Below are positions 1 through 8,914 of a stretch of DNA of 64,000 bases, in pieces. Made by a program: the position numbers and the translations under genes. The stretch comes from Oryzomonas japonica (lineage in GTDB: Bacteria; Desulfobacterota; Desulfuromonadia; Geobacterales; Pseudopelobacteraceae): NCBI RefSeq assembly GCF_008802365.1, contig NZ_VZQZ01000003.1:1-64000 (forward strand), given 5' to 3'. The notes below the pieces were generated by a model that saw only the letters and a program-made list of their open reading frames with translations, made no database searches and was not told the origin of the DNA. Every line of letters begins with the position of its first letter. Position 1 is the stretch's first letter.

Positions 1-123
1 TACAACTCGGAAAGGCCGCACAGCTCACTGAACGGCATGGCACCGACTGAGTTTGCAAGAACATTTGAAAAAGAACAAAAGACCGAAAAACCTAAGCAAG
101 AACTGGTTCTATTGAAGGGGTAA
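1..123 (+). CDS. IS3-family transposase OrfB, C-terminal fragment
   Basis: The first 40 codons are open from the window edge and end at TAA (121-123). They read YNSERPHSSLNGMAPTEFA and then a lysine/glutamate-rich tail. The YNxxRPHxxLxxxTPxEF pattern is the standard C-terminal end of the IS3-family DDE integrase core, so an IS3 element lies immediately upstream. The last 11 codons overlap, on the opposite strand, the end of the small ORF at 92-286, so the IS end may supply that ORF's C-terminus. I cannot place the terminal inverted repeat. It is unrelated in sequence to the second IS3 copy at 40180-41278. Confidence 0.8.
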   Translation, partial: YNSERPHSSLNGMAPTEFARTFEKEQKTEKPKQELVLLKG

Positions 124-286
124 GGTCATCAGGATATTCATACTCCAGATCATTCTTAATCTCTTCGGCCTGCTCATTTATTTCGCTCTCAATGTGATTT
201 TTTATTTCGTCATTAAGCTCTGCTGTGAGGCGCCTCCTCAAATCTGTTTCTCTTTGAGTAAACTCAATGCTCATATAGCACTCCAT
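92..286 (-). CDS. Small charged protein following the recombinase
   Basis: This 64-residue ORF starts 16 nt inside the 3' end of the recombinase gene, so the two are probably translationally coupled. The product is very acidic and basic, with a long predicted helix (TDLRRRLTAELNDEIKNHIE and onward) and no membrane segment. Elements moved by large tyrosine recombinases often end in a short accessory ORF, which fits this position. Its last residues overlap the IS3 transposase tail, so the native C-terminus may have been altered. I do not recognise a family. Confidence 0.5.
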   Translation of the reverse strand: MECYMSIEFTQRETDLRRRLTAELNDEIKNHIESEINEQAEEIKNDLEYEYPDDLTPSIEPVLA

Positions 287-2759
287 ATTGGCGGCACAAA
301 AAAATTTTCGTCCAGCGCTTTATCTTGCGCATTGTCCAGTACAGTCTGCCAATACTCGTCTTTTCGGCACATTTCAATAATTTCGCAGATTGCTTGATAT
401 CGTTTATACATAAACACAGGGAAGTCTGCAAAGCTGGCCTCCTTCTTCCATTCCTCAATATCCCACTGCCATCTGACAATATATGGCAGGGAGTCTTCGG
501 TGACACAGGACTGTTTGCACTGTAGGCATTGGCAGAAGATGTCGCAATGTCCACCTGAAATCCTCTTTTCATGCCCCTCCCATGTTGGTTTTGTGTTGTT
601 CCAGCAGACAAAAATATCATTTCCCATATGTGTGAAAAGCTGAACCACGTTGTCACCGTTTTCTTTTTTAACCTGTTCGTAGCGCTTTAATTCGCCCTTG
701 AATGCCTTTTCGGACAATGTATCTAAATGCACCCTGATTTTTTCATTTTGAAGTGTGCTGGAGACTGTATCGCTGCCGTAATATGAGGTTGTTGTATCCC
801 ATGTTTTGTGGCCAAATATAAAGGCTCTTAGCATCAATGGAATGCCCATAAATTCTAAAGCTGATTCATAGCTTGTACGCAACTTCATGCTGTTGGTCGT
901 CTTGATTCGTTCCGATTCTCCTTCATCTTCAAAAATGGGATTACGATTAAAAAATTCGGTAACAGGCATAGAACTAGCAAAAGGTGTAGGGCAGCAGCTT
1001 TCACTTGGGCCAAACATCGTAAGGCTATACCTGTTATTTTTACTCCGGAAGCCCGTAAGGATACAATTGATCTCATCACCCTTTAGATAAGGACGTAACC
1101 GTTTGCTGAATTCGTAATAATCAGCAATCACCCGATACAACCCGTATTTGTCTTCCTGATCACTCACATGAACGAATATTGCTGGCTTACTATCAGGTTG
1201 AGAGCGTGTTTTTTCTCCTTTGATGCTAACATGTTTTCTGCTGAAAGCGGATAACGTGCTATTTCCCTTCATCACCTGCATCAATTGAAATACGTTAACG
1301 GATCTGATGGTCTCTTGATTCCACCCAGTCTTGCAACACCAGTATAGTAAGATACAAGTCCAGTCGTATGTAGTTGGAAAATAGAGTTCTGTTATTTCCC
1401 TCGCATAATTGGGGAATAACTGTCTAAGATGTTTACCTAAGTTTGTTCTATAACTAAAATTTCGTAAAATTTTCTCACCAGGGTTTATTGGTTTTTCACT
1501 TTTATTATTGTTACTTTGTTTTACAAATCCATGTATTTTGAGTGCAAGTGCTTTGGCGTCAGCTTCGTCCTCAAATTCAGCAATTAGAATTCCACTGGGT
1601 ACTTCGTAGCACTGATACACCTTCCTAGTCGTCACAATGTGTCCCTGCAGAGGCCATCCTGGAAGATAATGACAAATCGTGGCGACCACATCTTCTTTCG
1701 TAATACTAATTTCCTCAACAAGTTCAGTAGGCCTTAACCCGCGTGCAAATTTTATTTCATATTCTGCAATGGTTGCAGTGCTTATTCCAAACTTAATAGC
1801 GAGTTCTTTTTTCATTAGTCTTGGGGAAGGGAAAAGATCTTTACGCAAAATCTCCAACTGTTTTTCAGAAAACGCAGCCAATTTACTGTCTTTGCGCCAT
1901 TTATTTATTTTGAGCTGTCTTTTCCACTTGCTGAGCGTAGATATACCCACCTCCCATTTTTTTGCCAAAATAGTTAGGGTCGAAAGGGAGCGATATTCTA
2001 AATCTAAAGCGATATTGTTGAGCTGTGTTTCTAGCTCCTTAAGTTGTGTTTTAGTTAGTATCTGTTTTTTCGAATTTAAGGATTCTTCAAAATATTTAAA
2101 AGACAGGATGCGTCCATTCGTTACGGCCTCCTCACACCGATCCATCTTGCTCCGAATTCTGTCAATTTCAGCTCGGAGAGCGATAAGCATCATTTTCATA
2201 GCATAAGGAGTATGGCCATTTACGGTGTTTCTTACCCTAGGGATATAGGGCCACTTTTCTTTACTAATTATGTTACTAAAGCATTGTTTGAAGGAATGAA
2301 AAAGGCTTAACCAGGGATGCTTCTTTTGTTCGTGCTCTTGTCGGGTTTGGAAGTTTTGTTTTAAGTATGTTAGAAAATCTTCGAGGTGACTATGAGTTAC
2401 ATTTTCAAGTGTTGATATCTGGTGACGGAACCGTTCACAAAATGCGTTTATCACCTTGTCTGCAATTTTGATGGTGCAAATGCTTTTGCCATCCAAAGAA
2501 AGAAATCCGATGGCCAACTCTTGTATCAAACGTTCCGAAGTCATACTTTTGTATCTGCTGCTAAACGTTTCTGTGTATTGTATGTACGAAGCTTTAGGCA
2601 CAACAGATTTTCCTGATGCGACAGTAGCAGGTATGATTATGGAAAAGGGACAGATGCTCATGAATAGTTTTAGTTCCTCAATAGGATACTTAACTCCAAA
2701 CGAGAAATTGTCAATAAAGTATTTAATGAGATACATATATTTTTTACAGATAAATACAA
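124..2759 (-). mobile_element. AT-rich integrative element with large tyrosine recombinase, inserted in srkA
   Basis: This block is visibly richer in A and T than the DNA that follows and carries only a large recombinase gene and a tiny partner, both on the minus strand. Its right edge is sharp: at about 2760 the sequence becomes high-GC and is in frame with srkA (KFYRPGRW), while an in-frame TAA at 2751 closes that frame upstream. The left edge is not resolved because it abuts an IS3 transposase. I saw no obvious terminal inverted repeats, as expected of Tn554-like recombinase elements. The limits given are those of the unexplained DNA, not proven ends. Confidence 0.6.
271..2736 (-). CDS. 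Large tyrosine recombinase / phage-type integrase
   Basis: An 821-codon protein. The C-terminal part has the tyrosine-recombinase layout: KLRTSYES (box II Arg), then GHKTWDTTTSYYG (His followed by the presumed nucleophile Tyr). After the catalytic domain comes a Cys/His cluster (GGHCDIFCQCLQCKQSC), a zinc-binding-like tail seen in Tn554-type recombinases. The middle has two helix-turn-helix-like stretches (around LAKKWEVGISTLSKWKR and ELAIKFGISTATIAEYE). At about 820 residues it is twice the length of an ordinary integrase. A start at Met27 (2658), with GAGGA upstream, is also possible, since the first ATG lies only about 20 bp from the element edge and has no Shine-Dalgarno. The box I Arg is not obvious. 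Confidence 0.75.
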   Translation of the reverse strand: MYLIKYFIDNFSFGVKYPIEELKLFMSICPFSIIIPATVASGKSVVPKASYIQYTETFSSRYKSMTSERLIQELAIGFLSLDGKSICTIKIADKVINAFCERFRHQISTLENVTHSHLEDFLTYLKQNFQTRQEHEQKKHPWLSLFHSFKQCFSNIISKEKWPYIPRVRNTVNGHTPYAMKMMLIALRAEIDRIRSKMDRCEEAVTNGRILSFKYFEESLNSKKQILTKTQLKELETQLNNIALDLEYRSLSTLTILAKKWEVGISTLSKWKRQLKINKWRKDSKLAAFSEKQLEILRKDLFPSPRLMKKELAIKFGISTATIAEYEIKFARGLRPTELVEEISITKEDVVATICHYLPGWPLQGHIVTTRKVYQCYEVPSGILIAEFEDEADAKALALKIHGFVKQSNNNKSEKPINPGEKILRNFSYRTNLGKHLRQLFPNYAREITELYFPTTYDWTCILLYWCCKTGWNQETIRSVNVFQLMQVMKGNSTLSAFSRKHVSIKGEKTRSQPDSKPAIFVHVSDQEDKYGLYRVIADYYEFSKRLRPYLKGDEINCILTGFRSKNNRYSLTMFGPSESCCPTPFASSMPVTEFFNRNPIFEDEGESERIKTTNSMKLRTSYESALEFMGIPLMLRAFIFGHKTWDTTTSYYGSDTVSSTLQNEKIRVHLDTLSEKAFKGELKRYEQVKKENGDNVVQLFTHMGNDIFVCWNNTKPTWEGHEKRISGGHCDIFCQCLQCKQSCVTEDSLPYIVRWQWDIEEWKKEASFADFPVFMYKRYQAICEIIEMCRKDEYWQTVLDNAQDKALDENFFVPPIWSAI

Positions 2760-3596
2760 GATGAGGTAACCAAGTTCTACCGCCCCGGCCGCTGGAGCGA
2801 CGAGCAGATCGTCGAAGAACACCGTTTCTGCTTCGAGTTGGCGGAACATGAACTGCCGGTGGTGGCCCCCTGGACCAATGCCGCCGGCGAGAGCCTCTTC
2901 CACCACGACGGGTTCCGTTTCGCCCTCTACCCGCGCCAGGGAGGGCATGCCCCGGAGTTCGACAACCTGGACAATCTGCTGATCCTCGGCCGCATGTTGG
3001 GCAGAATCCATCTCATAGGCGCCGTACAGCCGTTTGCCTCCCGGCCGACCTTGGACAGCCGGAGTTTCGGCCATGCCAGCGTCGAACTGATCCGGGAGCG
3101 CTTTATCCCGGAAGAGTACCGGGCAAGCTACACCGCCGTGACCGATCAATTGCTGGAGGCTGTGGACGGTGTCCTGGCCGAGGCCGGGCCGATCCGTTAC
3201 CTCCGCTCCCATGGCGACTGCCACAGCGGCAACATCCTGTGGCGCGACAATGCCCCTCACTTCGTGGATTTCGATGATGCGCGCATGGCCCCGGCGGTTC
3301 AGGACCTCTGGATGATGCTCTCCGGTGACCGCCAGCGGCGGATCGCCCAATTGGAAGTGTTGCTGGAGGGGTACAACGAGTTCTTCGACTTCAATCCGGC
3401 GGAGTTACGCCTGGTTGAGGCCCTGCGCGCCCTGCGCATGCTCCATTACAGCGCCTGGCTCGCCAACCGCTGGGAAGACCCGATCTTTCCCGCCACGTTC
3501 CCCTGGTTCAATACTGTCCGCTACTGGGGAGAACACATCCTCGATCTGCGTGAGCAGCTGGCTGCCCTGGGGGAACCGCCGCTGGAACTGGGGTAG
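2760..3596 (+). pseudogene. srkA: srkA/yihE stress-response kinase, 5'-truncated by insertion
   Basis: The frame entering at about 2760 reads DEVTKFYRPGRWSDEQ and continues to a normal stop. It matches the SrkA (YihE/RdoA) Ser/Thr kinase family throughout: the ATP-site Lys (KFYRP), catalytic loop HGDCHSGNILWRD, metal-binding DFDDAR, and the C-terminal WxxRWEDPxFP region. About 54 N-terminal residues, including the NSYENRVYQ nucleotide loop, are missing, because an in-frame stop at 2751 and foreign AT-rich DNA precede it. The first ATG inside is at 2838, which would remove the Lys as well, so a functional kinase is unlikely. SrkA normally counters envelope and oxidative stress death pathways. 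Confidence 0.85.
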
Positions 3597-3653
3597 GAGA
3601 TGGCTGCGCGGTTGGGAGCCTTCTGGCCAGTGGCGCTGTTCCAACGCATGGAG

Positions 3654-3682
3654 GAAAGAAAAAGGGGCTCGTGGGAGCCCCT
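3654..3682 (-). terminator. Intrinsic terminator, minus strand
   Basis: The stem GGGGCTC/GAGCCCC with a 4-nt loop has a purine run GAAAGAAAAA on its plus-strand 5' side, which reads as a U-rich tail on the minus strand. It lies about 195 bp after the zinc-ribbon gene that ends at 3877 and also sits between it and the converging srkA remnant. Confidence 0.6.
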
Positions 3683-3876
3683 CTGGATTTCAGCAATTAT
3701 CTTGTGTAACAAATTGTTTTGACAGCATTGTGTTTCGCGGAACGGTACGGTTGGCCCTGGCTCGGCACGATGGGGGATGGCGGCCCCGGAGCCGGACCAC
3801 ATATCCGGCTCTGCCGTCCGGGTTGGACCGGGAGCCCCTGTCCCGCCAGACTGCCACCCCTTACCAAAACGTCGAG

Positions 3877-4317
3877 CTACCCGCAGCGGAGCAGCTTTTT
3901 CCCGTCCTGAAACAGGACCTGCATCTTGTTGGGTGGAACCACGACCTTTACGACGCCGAGGCCGAACACGGGGTGAGCCACCAGGCTGTTCACGCGGAAC
4001 TTGCCATTCATATCGTAAGGGAGGGCGCGCCCCTGCTCCATGGCCGGGCTGAGAGATTCCCACTCCTCCCGCTCGGCGGCACCCGGGTCCTTCCTCGCTT
4101 TGCGGGGGGCAGCGGCTGCCGCTGTTCTGGTTGTCCTTGCCGCCGGTTCCTTGGTTGTCTTCTCGCCACGGTAATTATGCATCCCGCGGCAGGTATTGCA
4201 CTCGACCCTGATGATCTTTTCCCCGACCATGGCGACAATGGTATGATTGAGTACTGCCCGGCAGCGCGTGCAGCGCGCCTCGATACAGTCCCCTGCCGCT
4301 AATTTTTTGATTGCCAT
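3877..4317 (-). CDS. Zinc-ribbon protein with Tudor-like C-terminal motif
   Basis: This 146-residue protein has two CxxC pairs near the N-terminus (C16/C19 and C40/C43), consistent with one zinc ribbon. A low-complexity Ala/Lys/Arg linker follows (about residues 55-85). The C-terminal segment, about 111-146, fits the pattern VxHPxFGxGxVxxV...VxFxxGxKxLL that is found in UvrD C-terminal Tudor-like and related RNA-polymerase-interaction modules. That motif suggests contact with nucleic acid or transcription machinery, which is inference. I know of no assigned function. The start is ATG, and a minus-strand terminator lies 49 bp upstream, so it has its own promoter. Confidence 0.75.
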   Translation of the reverse strand: MAIKKLAAGDCIEARCTRCRAVLNHTIVAMVGEKIIRVECNTCRGMHNYRGEKTTKEPAARTTRTAAAAAPRKARKDPGAAEREEWESLSPAMEQGRALPYDMNGKFRVNSLVAHPVFGLGVVKVVVPPNKMQVLFQDGKKLLRCG

Positions 4318-4365
4318 GCTGCTCTCCCGTATTCCCGACTATTAAATTTCCTTCATTCATCACAA

Positions 4366-4391
4366 TAAAAAAACTCCGGACTGCTCCGGAG
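4366..4391 (-). terminator. Intrinsic terminator, minus strand
   Basis: CTCCGGA-CTGC-TCCGGAG is a perfect 7-bp stem followed on the minus strand by TTTTTTT. It sits just upstream of the minus-strand gene starting at 4317, so it either ends an unseen minus-strand transcript or acts as a leader attenuator. Confidence 0.7.
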
Positions 4392-4727
4392 CATTATGTG
4401 GCGACGCACGTGACACGGTCTACACCGTGATGGTATCGTCCACGGATGTTTCAGCGTACCAGCTTTCCTGGGGCGCTGTCAAACAAAACAGGCCCAGCCG
4501 GGCCTGCCGCCCTGGCGGACGCCTTGCCGTCGCGCAAGCATCCCCTTGAAATACGACAAGAAAGAACGCTATGCACTGTTTCGTTGCTGCCTCCGGCGGG
4601 GAGTCGGCAACCAAATGCGCGCCCGTCGGTTGCGGCCCTCACCGATTTGTGATACTACTTCCTAAACGTCTCGTTTCTCTAAGAGAACCGGGGGGACCGA
4701 TATTCCGAAGCAAGGAGCCGTATAACC
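4392..4727. other. Intergenic region before folD, no convincing gene
   Basis: There is a short inverted repeat CACGGT/ACCGTG at 4413-4428. A 64-codon minus-strand ORF (4420-4614) ends just before the minus-strand terminator at 4391, but it has no recognisable family and no good ribosome-binding site, so I do not call it. A possible plus-strand promoter for folD is TTGCGG (4630) and GATACT (4651), with a short 15-nt spacer. Confidence 0.4.
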
Positions 4728-5600
4728 ATGGAACTGCTGGACGGTAAGAAGTGTGCTGAGAGCCTGGTGGCCGATATTTCCCGGAAGGTCGCCGGTTATA
4801 TCGGCTCCGGCCTGCGCAAGCCGCATATGACCATCATCCTGGTCGGGACGCACGCCCCCAGCGAATCCTATGTCAAATCCAAGATAGCCTCCTGCGGGAG
4901 AGCCGGGTTCGAGGGGAACCTGATCCGCCTGTCGGAAACGGTCACGGAACAGGAGTTGTTGGCGAAAATCAGTGACATCAACAACGATCCGAGCACCGAC
5001 GGCGTGATCGTCCAACTGCCGCTCCCCCCCCATATCAACGAGCAGAACGTCATCAATGCCATCGCCCCGGAAAAGGATATCGACGGCTTCCATCCCACCA
5101 ACTTCGGCCGCATGGCCCTCGGTCAGAAGGCCTTTCGCCCGGCTACCGCCTATGGCATCTGCAAGCTGCTGCAATTCTACGACATACCGATCAAGGGGAA
5201 ACACTGCGTGGTTATCGGCCGCTCGAACATCGTCGGCAAGCCGATCTCCATCATGCTGGCCAATGATTTCGATATCGGCAATGCCACCGTCACCCTGACC
5301 CATATCGAAACCCCGCGGCAACTCTTGCTGGATGAGACGCGCCGGGCCGATATCGTGATCGTGGCGGTGGGCATCCCCGGCTTTGTCAGCGAGGACATGG
5401 TCAAGGAGGGGGTGGTGCTGATCGATGTGGGCATCAACCGGCTGGAGAACGGCAAGCTTGTGGGGGATGTGGATTTCGCCGCCGTCGCCCCCAAGTGTTC
5501 CTGGATCACCCCGGTGCCGGGCGGTGTCGGTCGTATGACCGTGGCGGCCCTGATGATCAACACCCTGATGGCCTACGAAAATAATTTTAATTTGAACTGA
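4728..5600 (+). CDS. folD: Bifunctional methylene-THF dehydrogenase/cyclohydrolase
   Basis: FolD catalyses the NADP-dependent oxidation of 5,10-methylene-THF and hydrolysis of methenyl-THF in cytoplasmic one-carbon metabolism. The 290-residue length is typical. Visible signatures are YVKSK with catalytic Tyr48/Lys52, VQLPLPPH (95-102), KDIDGFHP (117-124), the NADP-binding GRSNIVGKP (164-172), and [11 protein letters not shown] near the C-terminus. The start ATG follows AAGGAG. It is a single gene with about 100 bp before the next gene, which belongs to the oxidase cluster. Confidence 0.97.
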   Translation: MELLDGKKCAESLVADISRKVAGYIGSGLRKPHMTIILVGTHAPSESYVKSKIASCGRAGFEGNLIRLSETVTEQELLAKISDINNDPSTDGVIVQLPLPPHINEQNVINAIAPEKDIDGFHPTNFGRMALGQKAFRPATAYGICKLLQFYDIPIKGKHCVVIGRSNIVGKPISIMLANDFDIGNATVTLTHIETPRQLLLDETRRADIVIVAVGIPGFVSEDMVKEGVVLIDVGINRLENGKLVGDVDFAAVAPKCSWITPVPGGVGRMTVAALMINTLMAYENNFNLN

Positions 5601-5704
5601 AGCCGGCCTTTCCGTAAAACGGTGGAGTCAGCAGGTTGCAACGGCAATTCGGCCCCAGAGCCGCAGAAGCACTGAGACGATAGCTTTTTCAAGGATAAAA
5701 CGTT

Positions 5705-6586
5705 ATGGCATGGTTGAGTGGCACAACGGCTCGGATGGCTCGTTGCGGAGCGGCAATGCTGCTCGCCGTACTCATGCTTTGCCCCTGCCGGGCCGGTGCC
5801 CACAGCGAAGAAGCCTCTCAAAAACACCAAGCCGGCGATCCCTTCCCGAAAGAAGAGGGGCCGGCGGTCGGGATCGATGAACGCCTGGGCGCCAAGATCC
5901 CCTTGGACGCGACCTTTCGCGACGAGACCGGCAAGACGGTTCGCCTGGGGGACCTGATCACCGGGCCGACCATCATTCTCCCGGTGTACTACAGTTGCGC
6001 CAATGTGTGCAATTACCTGCAAGGGGGGCTGGCACGGGTCCTGCCAACCATAAAGAACAGGCCGGTGGCCGAGTACCGCGTCATCTCCTTCAGCTTCGAC
6101 GAGAGCGAAACGCCGCAACTTGCCGCCCGTTACAAGCGCATGTACCTGACCTCCATGAATGTCCCCTTTCCCGAGGACGGCTGGCGCTTTCTCACCGGCG
6201 ATGCCGCAAACATCCGGCGCGTGACCGCTGCCGCCGGGTATAGTTTCCAGCGCCGGGGGCGGGACTTCATCCATCCGGTGACGACCCTGGTGGTCGCCGG
6301 GGACGGCACCATCGTCCGTTACCTGTACGGCACGACCTTCCTGGCCAAGGATGTATCCCTGGCCCTGCTGGAGGCGCGGGAGGGCAAGGCGGGGGCCTCC
6401 ATCCGCAAGGTGATGGAGTTTTGCTTCAGCTTCGATCCCACGGGCAAGACCTATGTCTTCAACCTGCTGCGGGTGAGCGCCACGGTGGTGATCCTCTGCG
6501 CCGGGGGCTTTCTGGCCTTTTTGCTGCTGGGCGGGACAAAGCGAAGAAAACCGGGCACCCTTGCCGACAAAAAGGAGCAGGATTAA
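5705..6586 (+). CDS. SCO1/SenC copper chaperone for cytochrome oxidase
   Basis: A thioredoxin-fold protein that delivers copper to the CuA centre of cytochrome oxidase. It has a signal peptide (about 1-32), the metal-binding pair CANVC (C98, C102), and the distant His190 in DFIHPVTT that completes the Cu site. A C-terminal transmembrane helix at about 253-276 is followed by a basic tail, so it is anchored in the inner membrane facing the periplasm. It precedes coxA by about 110 bp and is the natural first gene of the oxidase operon. Confidence 0.92.
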   Translation: MAWLSGTTARMARCGAAMLLAVLMLCPCRAGAHSEEASQKHQAGDPFPKEEGPAVGIDERLGAKIPLDATFRDETGKTVRLGDLITGPTIILPVYYSCANVCNYLQGGLARVLPTIKNRPVAEYRVISFSFDESETPQLAARYKRMYLTSMNVPFPEDGWRFLTGDAANIRRVTAAAGYSFQRRGRDFIHPVTTLVVAGDGTIVRYLYGTTFLAKDVSLALLEAREGKAGASIRKVMEFCFSFDPTGKTYVFNLLRVSATVVILCAGGFLAFLLLGGTKRRKPGTLADKKEQD

Positions 6587-6695
6587 CAGGATACCGGCCG
6601 GAGCATCCCCGCCCTTCTATCCTGCTCATCAAGTCTGTAGTTCGAAATTTAGCCTTTCACCGTGAACATCGTTCTTCACCTTTCCGGGAGGTTTG

Positions 6696-8312
6696 ATGAC
6701 CACCGTTCAGCCTACGCAGCCAAGTTTCTGGAACGATACCGGCAAAACCGGCCTCGCGGCCTGGATATTCTCCACCGACCATAAGCGGATCGGACTGCTC
6801 TATTTCTACTCCACCTTCGGTTTCTTTCTGGTGGGGGTCCTGCTGGGGCTTTTGCTCAGGATCGAGCTGATGGCGCCGGGGCGCACCATCATGGGGCCCC
6901 AGACCTACAACGCCCTCTTTACCGTGCATGGCGTGGTGATGATCTTCCTCTTCATCATCCCCGGTTTTCAAGGTTCCTTCGGCAATCTGGTCATGCCGAT
7001 CCAGATCGGCGCCCGCGACGTGGCGTTTCCCCGCCTGAACCTGTTCTCCTGGTGGCTCTACATCATCGGTGCCGTGATCATCATCACCTCGCTCTTCACC
7101 GGCGGCGGTCCGCCCGACACCGGCTGGACCTTTTATGTCCCCTTCAGCTCCCGCACCGGCACCAACGTCTCCCTGGCGGTGTTCGGGGTCTTCGTGGTCG
7201 GCTTCTCGTCGATCCTGACCGGTCTCAACTTCATCACCACCATCCACCGCCTGCGGGCCGAGGGGATGACCTGGGGCAGGCTCCCCCTGTTCGTCTGGTC
7301 CCTGTACGCCACCGCCTGGGTGCAGGTCCTGGCCACACCGATCCTGGCCATCACCCTGGTGCTGGTCATGGCCGAGCGGCTCCTGGGCACCGGCCTGTTC
7401 GACCCCGGCCGGGGGGGCGACCCGGTCATGTACCAGCACCTGTTCTGGATCTACTCCCACCCGGCGGTCTACATCATGATCCTGCCCGCCATGGGGGTGA
7501 TCTCGGATGTCATCCCGGTCTTCTCCCGAAAGCCGATCTTCGGCTACAAGATGATCGCCTTTTCCAGCATCGCCATTGCGGCCTTCGGCTCCCTGGTCTG
7601 GGGACACCACATGTTCACCAGCGGCATGAGCGACACCGCCATCCTGGTCTTCTCGTTTCTGACCTTCATCGTCGCCATCCCTTCCGCCATCAAGGTATTC
7701 AACTGGGTGTCCACCCTCTACAAGGGCTCCATCTCCCTGGACGCGCCCATGCTGTTCGCCCTTTCCTTTATCCTGCTCTTCTCCATCGGCGGCTTGAGCG
7801 GCCTGATCCTGGGGGCGGCCGCCACCGACGTCCACGTGCATGACACCCATTTCGTGGTGGGGCATTTTCACTACGTGATCTTCGGCGGCGCCGGTTTCGC
7901 CTTCTTCGCCGCCATGCACTACTGGCTGCCCAAGTTCTACGGCCGCCGCTATGCCGAAAAGCCGGCCATCGTGGCCTGGGCGCTCATGTTCGTCGGGTTC
8001 AACGTCATGTACTTCACCATGCAGGTGCTTGGCATGAAGGGGATGCCGCGGCGCTACTACGACTACCTGCCCGAGTTCGCCACCCTCAACCTGGTGGCCA
8101 CCATCGGCAGTTGGATCCTGGTGGCCGGGTTGATCGTCATGCTGGTGAATCTGTTCCGCGGCCTGTTCCGGGGAGAGCCGTTCGTGGGCAATCCCTGGGG
8201 AGGGGCGACCCTGGAGTGGACGACCGCCACGCCGCCCCCCACGGAAAACTTCGAAGAGGAGCCGGTCGTCACCCACGGCCCCTACGACTTCAGGGGGACC
8301 GGTATCCCATGA
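6696..8312 (+). CDS. coxA: Cytochrome c oxidase subunit I, A2-type
   Basis: The catalytic haem-copper subunit, with about 12 membrane helices. Haem a ligand His78 (FTVHGVVM), CuB ligands His255 and His304/305 (WGHHMFTSG), and haem ligands His390/392 (VVGHFHYV) are all present. The helix VI motif is YSHPAVY, not GHPEVY: the D-channel glutamate is absent and replaced by the Tyr-Ser pair, the diagnostic mark of A2-type oxidases. The cross-linking Tyr259 is kept. I chose ATG 6696, 4 nt after GGAGG; a TTG codon lies just before it. The stop overlaps the coxC start (ATGA). Confidence 0.96.
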   Translation: MTTVQPTQPSFWNDTGKTGLAAWIFSTDHKRIGLLYFYSTFGFFLVGVLLGLLLRIELMAPGRTIMGPQTYNALFTVHGVVMIFLFIIPGFQGSFGNLVMPIQIGARDVAFPRLNLFSWWLYIIGAVIIITSLFTGGGPPDTGWTFYVPFSSRTGTNVSLAVFGVFVVGFSSILTGLNFITTIHRLRAEGMTWGRLPLFVWSLYATAWVQVLATPILAITLVLVMAERLLGTGLFDPGRGGDPVMYQHLFWIYSHPAVYIMILPAMGVISDVIPVFSRKPIFGYKMIAFSSIAIAAFGSLVWGHHMFTSGMSDTAILVFSFLTFIVAIPSAIKVFNWVSTLYKGSISLDAPMLFALSFILLFSIGGLSGLILGAAATDVHVHDTHFVVGHFHYVIFGGAGFAFFAAMHYWLPKFYGRRYAEKPAIVAWALMFVGFNVMYFTMQVLGMKGMPRRYYDYLPEFATLNLVATIGSWILVAGLIVMLVNLFRGLFRGEPFVGNPWGGATLEWTTATPPPTENFEEEPVVTHGPYDFRGTGIP

Positions 8313-8905
8313 GCCACCTCAAGGACGACAGCGGGGCCAAGCTCGGCATGTGGCTGTTCCTGTTCACCGAACTGCTCCTGTTCGGCGGCCTGTTCCTGCT
8401 CTATTCGGCCTATCTTTCCCGCTACCCTCACGAGTTTTCGGCGGCCGGCCGTCAATTGAACGTGGTATTCGGCACGATCAACACCGTTGTTCTGCTGACC
8501 AGCAGCCTGTTGGTGGCCATGGCGGTCACCGCTGTGCAGCGGGGCGAGCGGCGCCGTACCCTGTGGCTGCTCGGGGGGACGATCCTCTGCGCGGCCATCT
8601 TCATGGCGATCAAGTACGTGGAGTGGAGCACCAAGATTCTGCACGGCATCTATCCCAACTCCCCCCACCTGGCTGCCGGCCCTCCGGGGGAGTCGGTGTT
8701 TTTCAGCCTGTACTTCATGTCCACCGGCATCCACGGCCTGCACGTGCTGATCGGCGCCACGCTGTTGGCTTGGGTCGGTAGCAAGGTGAAGCGGGGCGCC
8801 GTCCATGGCGGAGATTACATCCTGCTGGAGAACAGCGCCCTGTACTGGCACCTGGTGGACCTGATCTGGATCTTCATCTTCCCGCTGTATTACCTGATTC
8901 TCTAG
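8309..8905 (+). CDS. coxC: Cytochrome c oxidase subunit III
   Basis: A 198-residue membrane protein with five predicted helices, the short bacterial form of subunit III that lacks the first two helices of the 7-TM version. Recognisable segments are MWLFLFTELLLFGG at the start, GESVFFSLYF, THGxHxxxG-like GIHGLHVLIG, and the final YWHLVDLIWIFIFPLYYL. The start ATG overlaps the coxA stop by 4 nt (ATGA), which indicates translational coupling. Subunit III stabilises subunit I turnover and proton uptake. Confidence 0.95.
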   Translation: MSHLKDDSGAKLGMWLFLFTELLLFGGLFLLYSAYLSRYPHEFSAAGRQLNVVFGTINTVVLLTSSLLVAMAVTAVQRGERRRTLWLLGGTILCAAIFMAIKYVEWSTKILHGIYPNSPHLAAGPPGESVFFSLYFMSTGIHGLHVLIGATLLAWVGSKVKRGAVHGGDYILLENSALYWHLVDLIWIFIFPLYYLIL

Positions 8906-8914
8906 GAGTCCCAC

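Noticed and set aside
4420-4614. 64-codon minus-strand ORF upstream of a terminator
   Set aside because: Position is suggestive, but there is no ribosome-binding site and no recognisable motif.
6657-8276. 539-codon open frame opposite coxA, rich in Gly, Asp and His
   Set aside because: It mirrors the coxA codons in a GC-rich gene. Composition is unlike a folded protein and coxA is certain. The same holds for the long minus-strand frame at 8282-9973.
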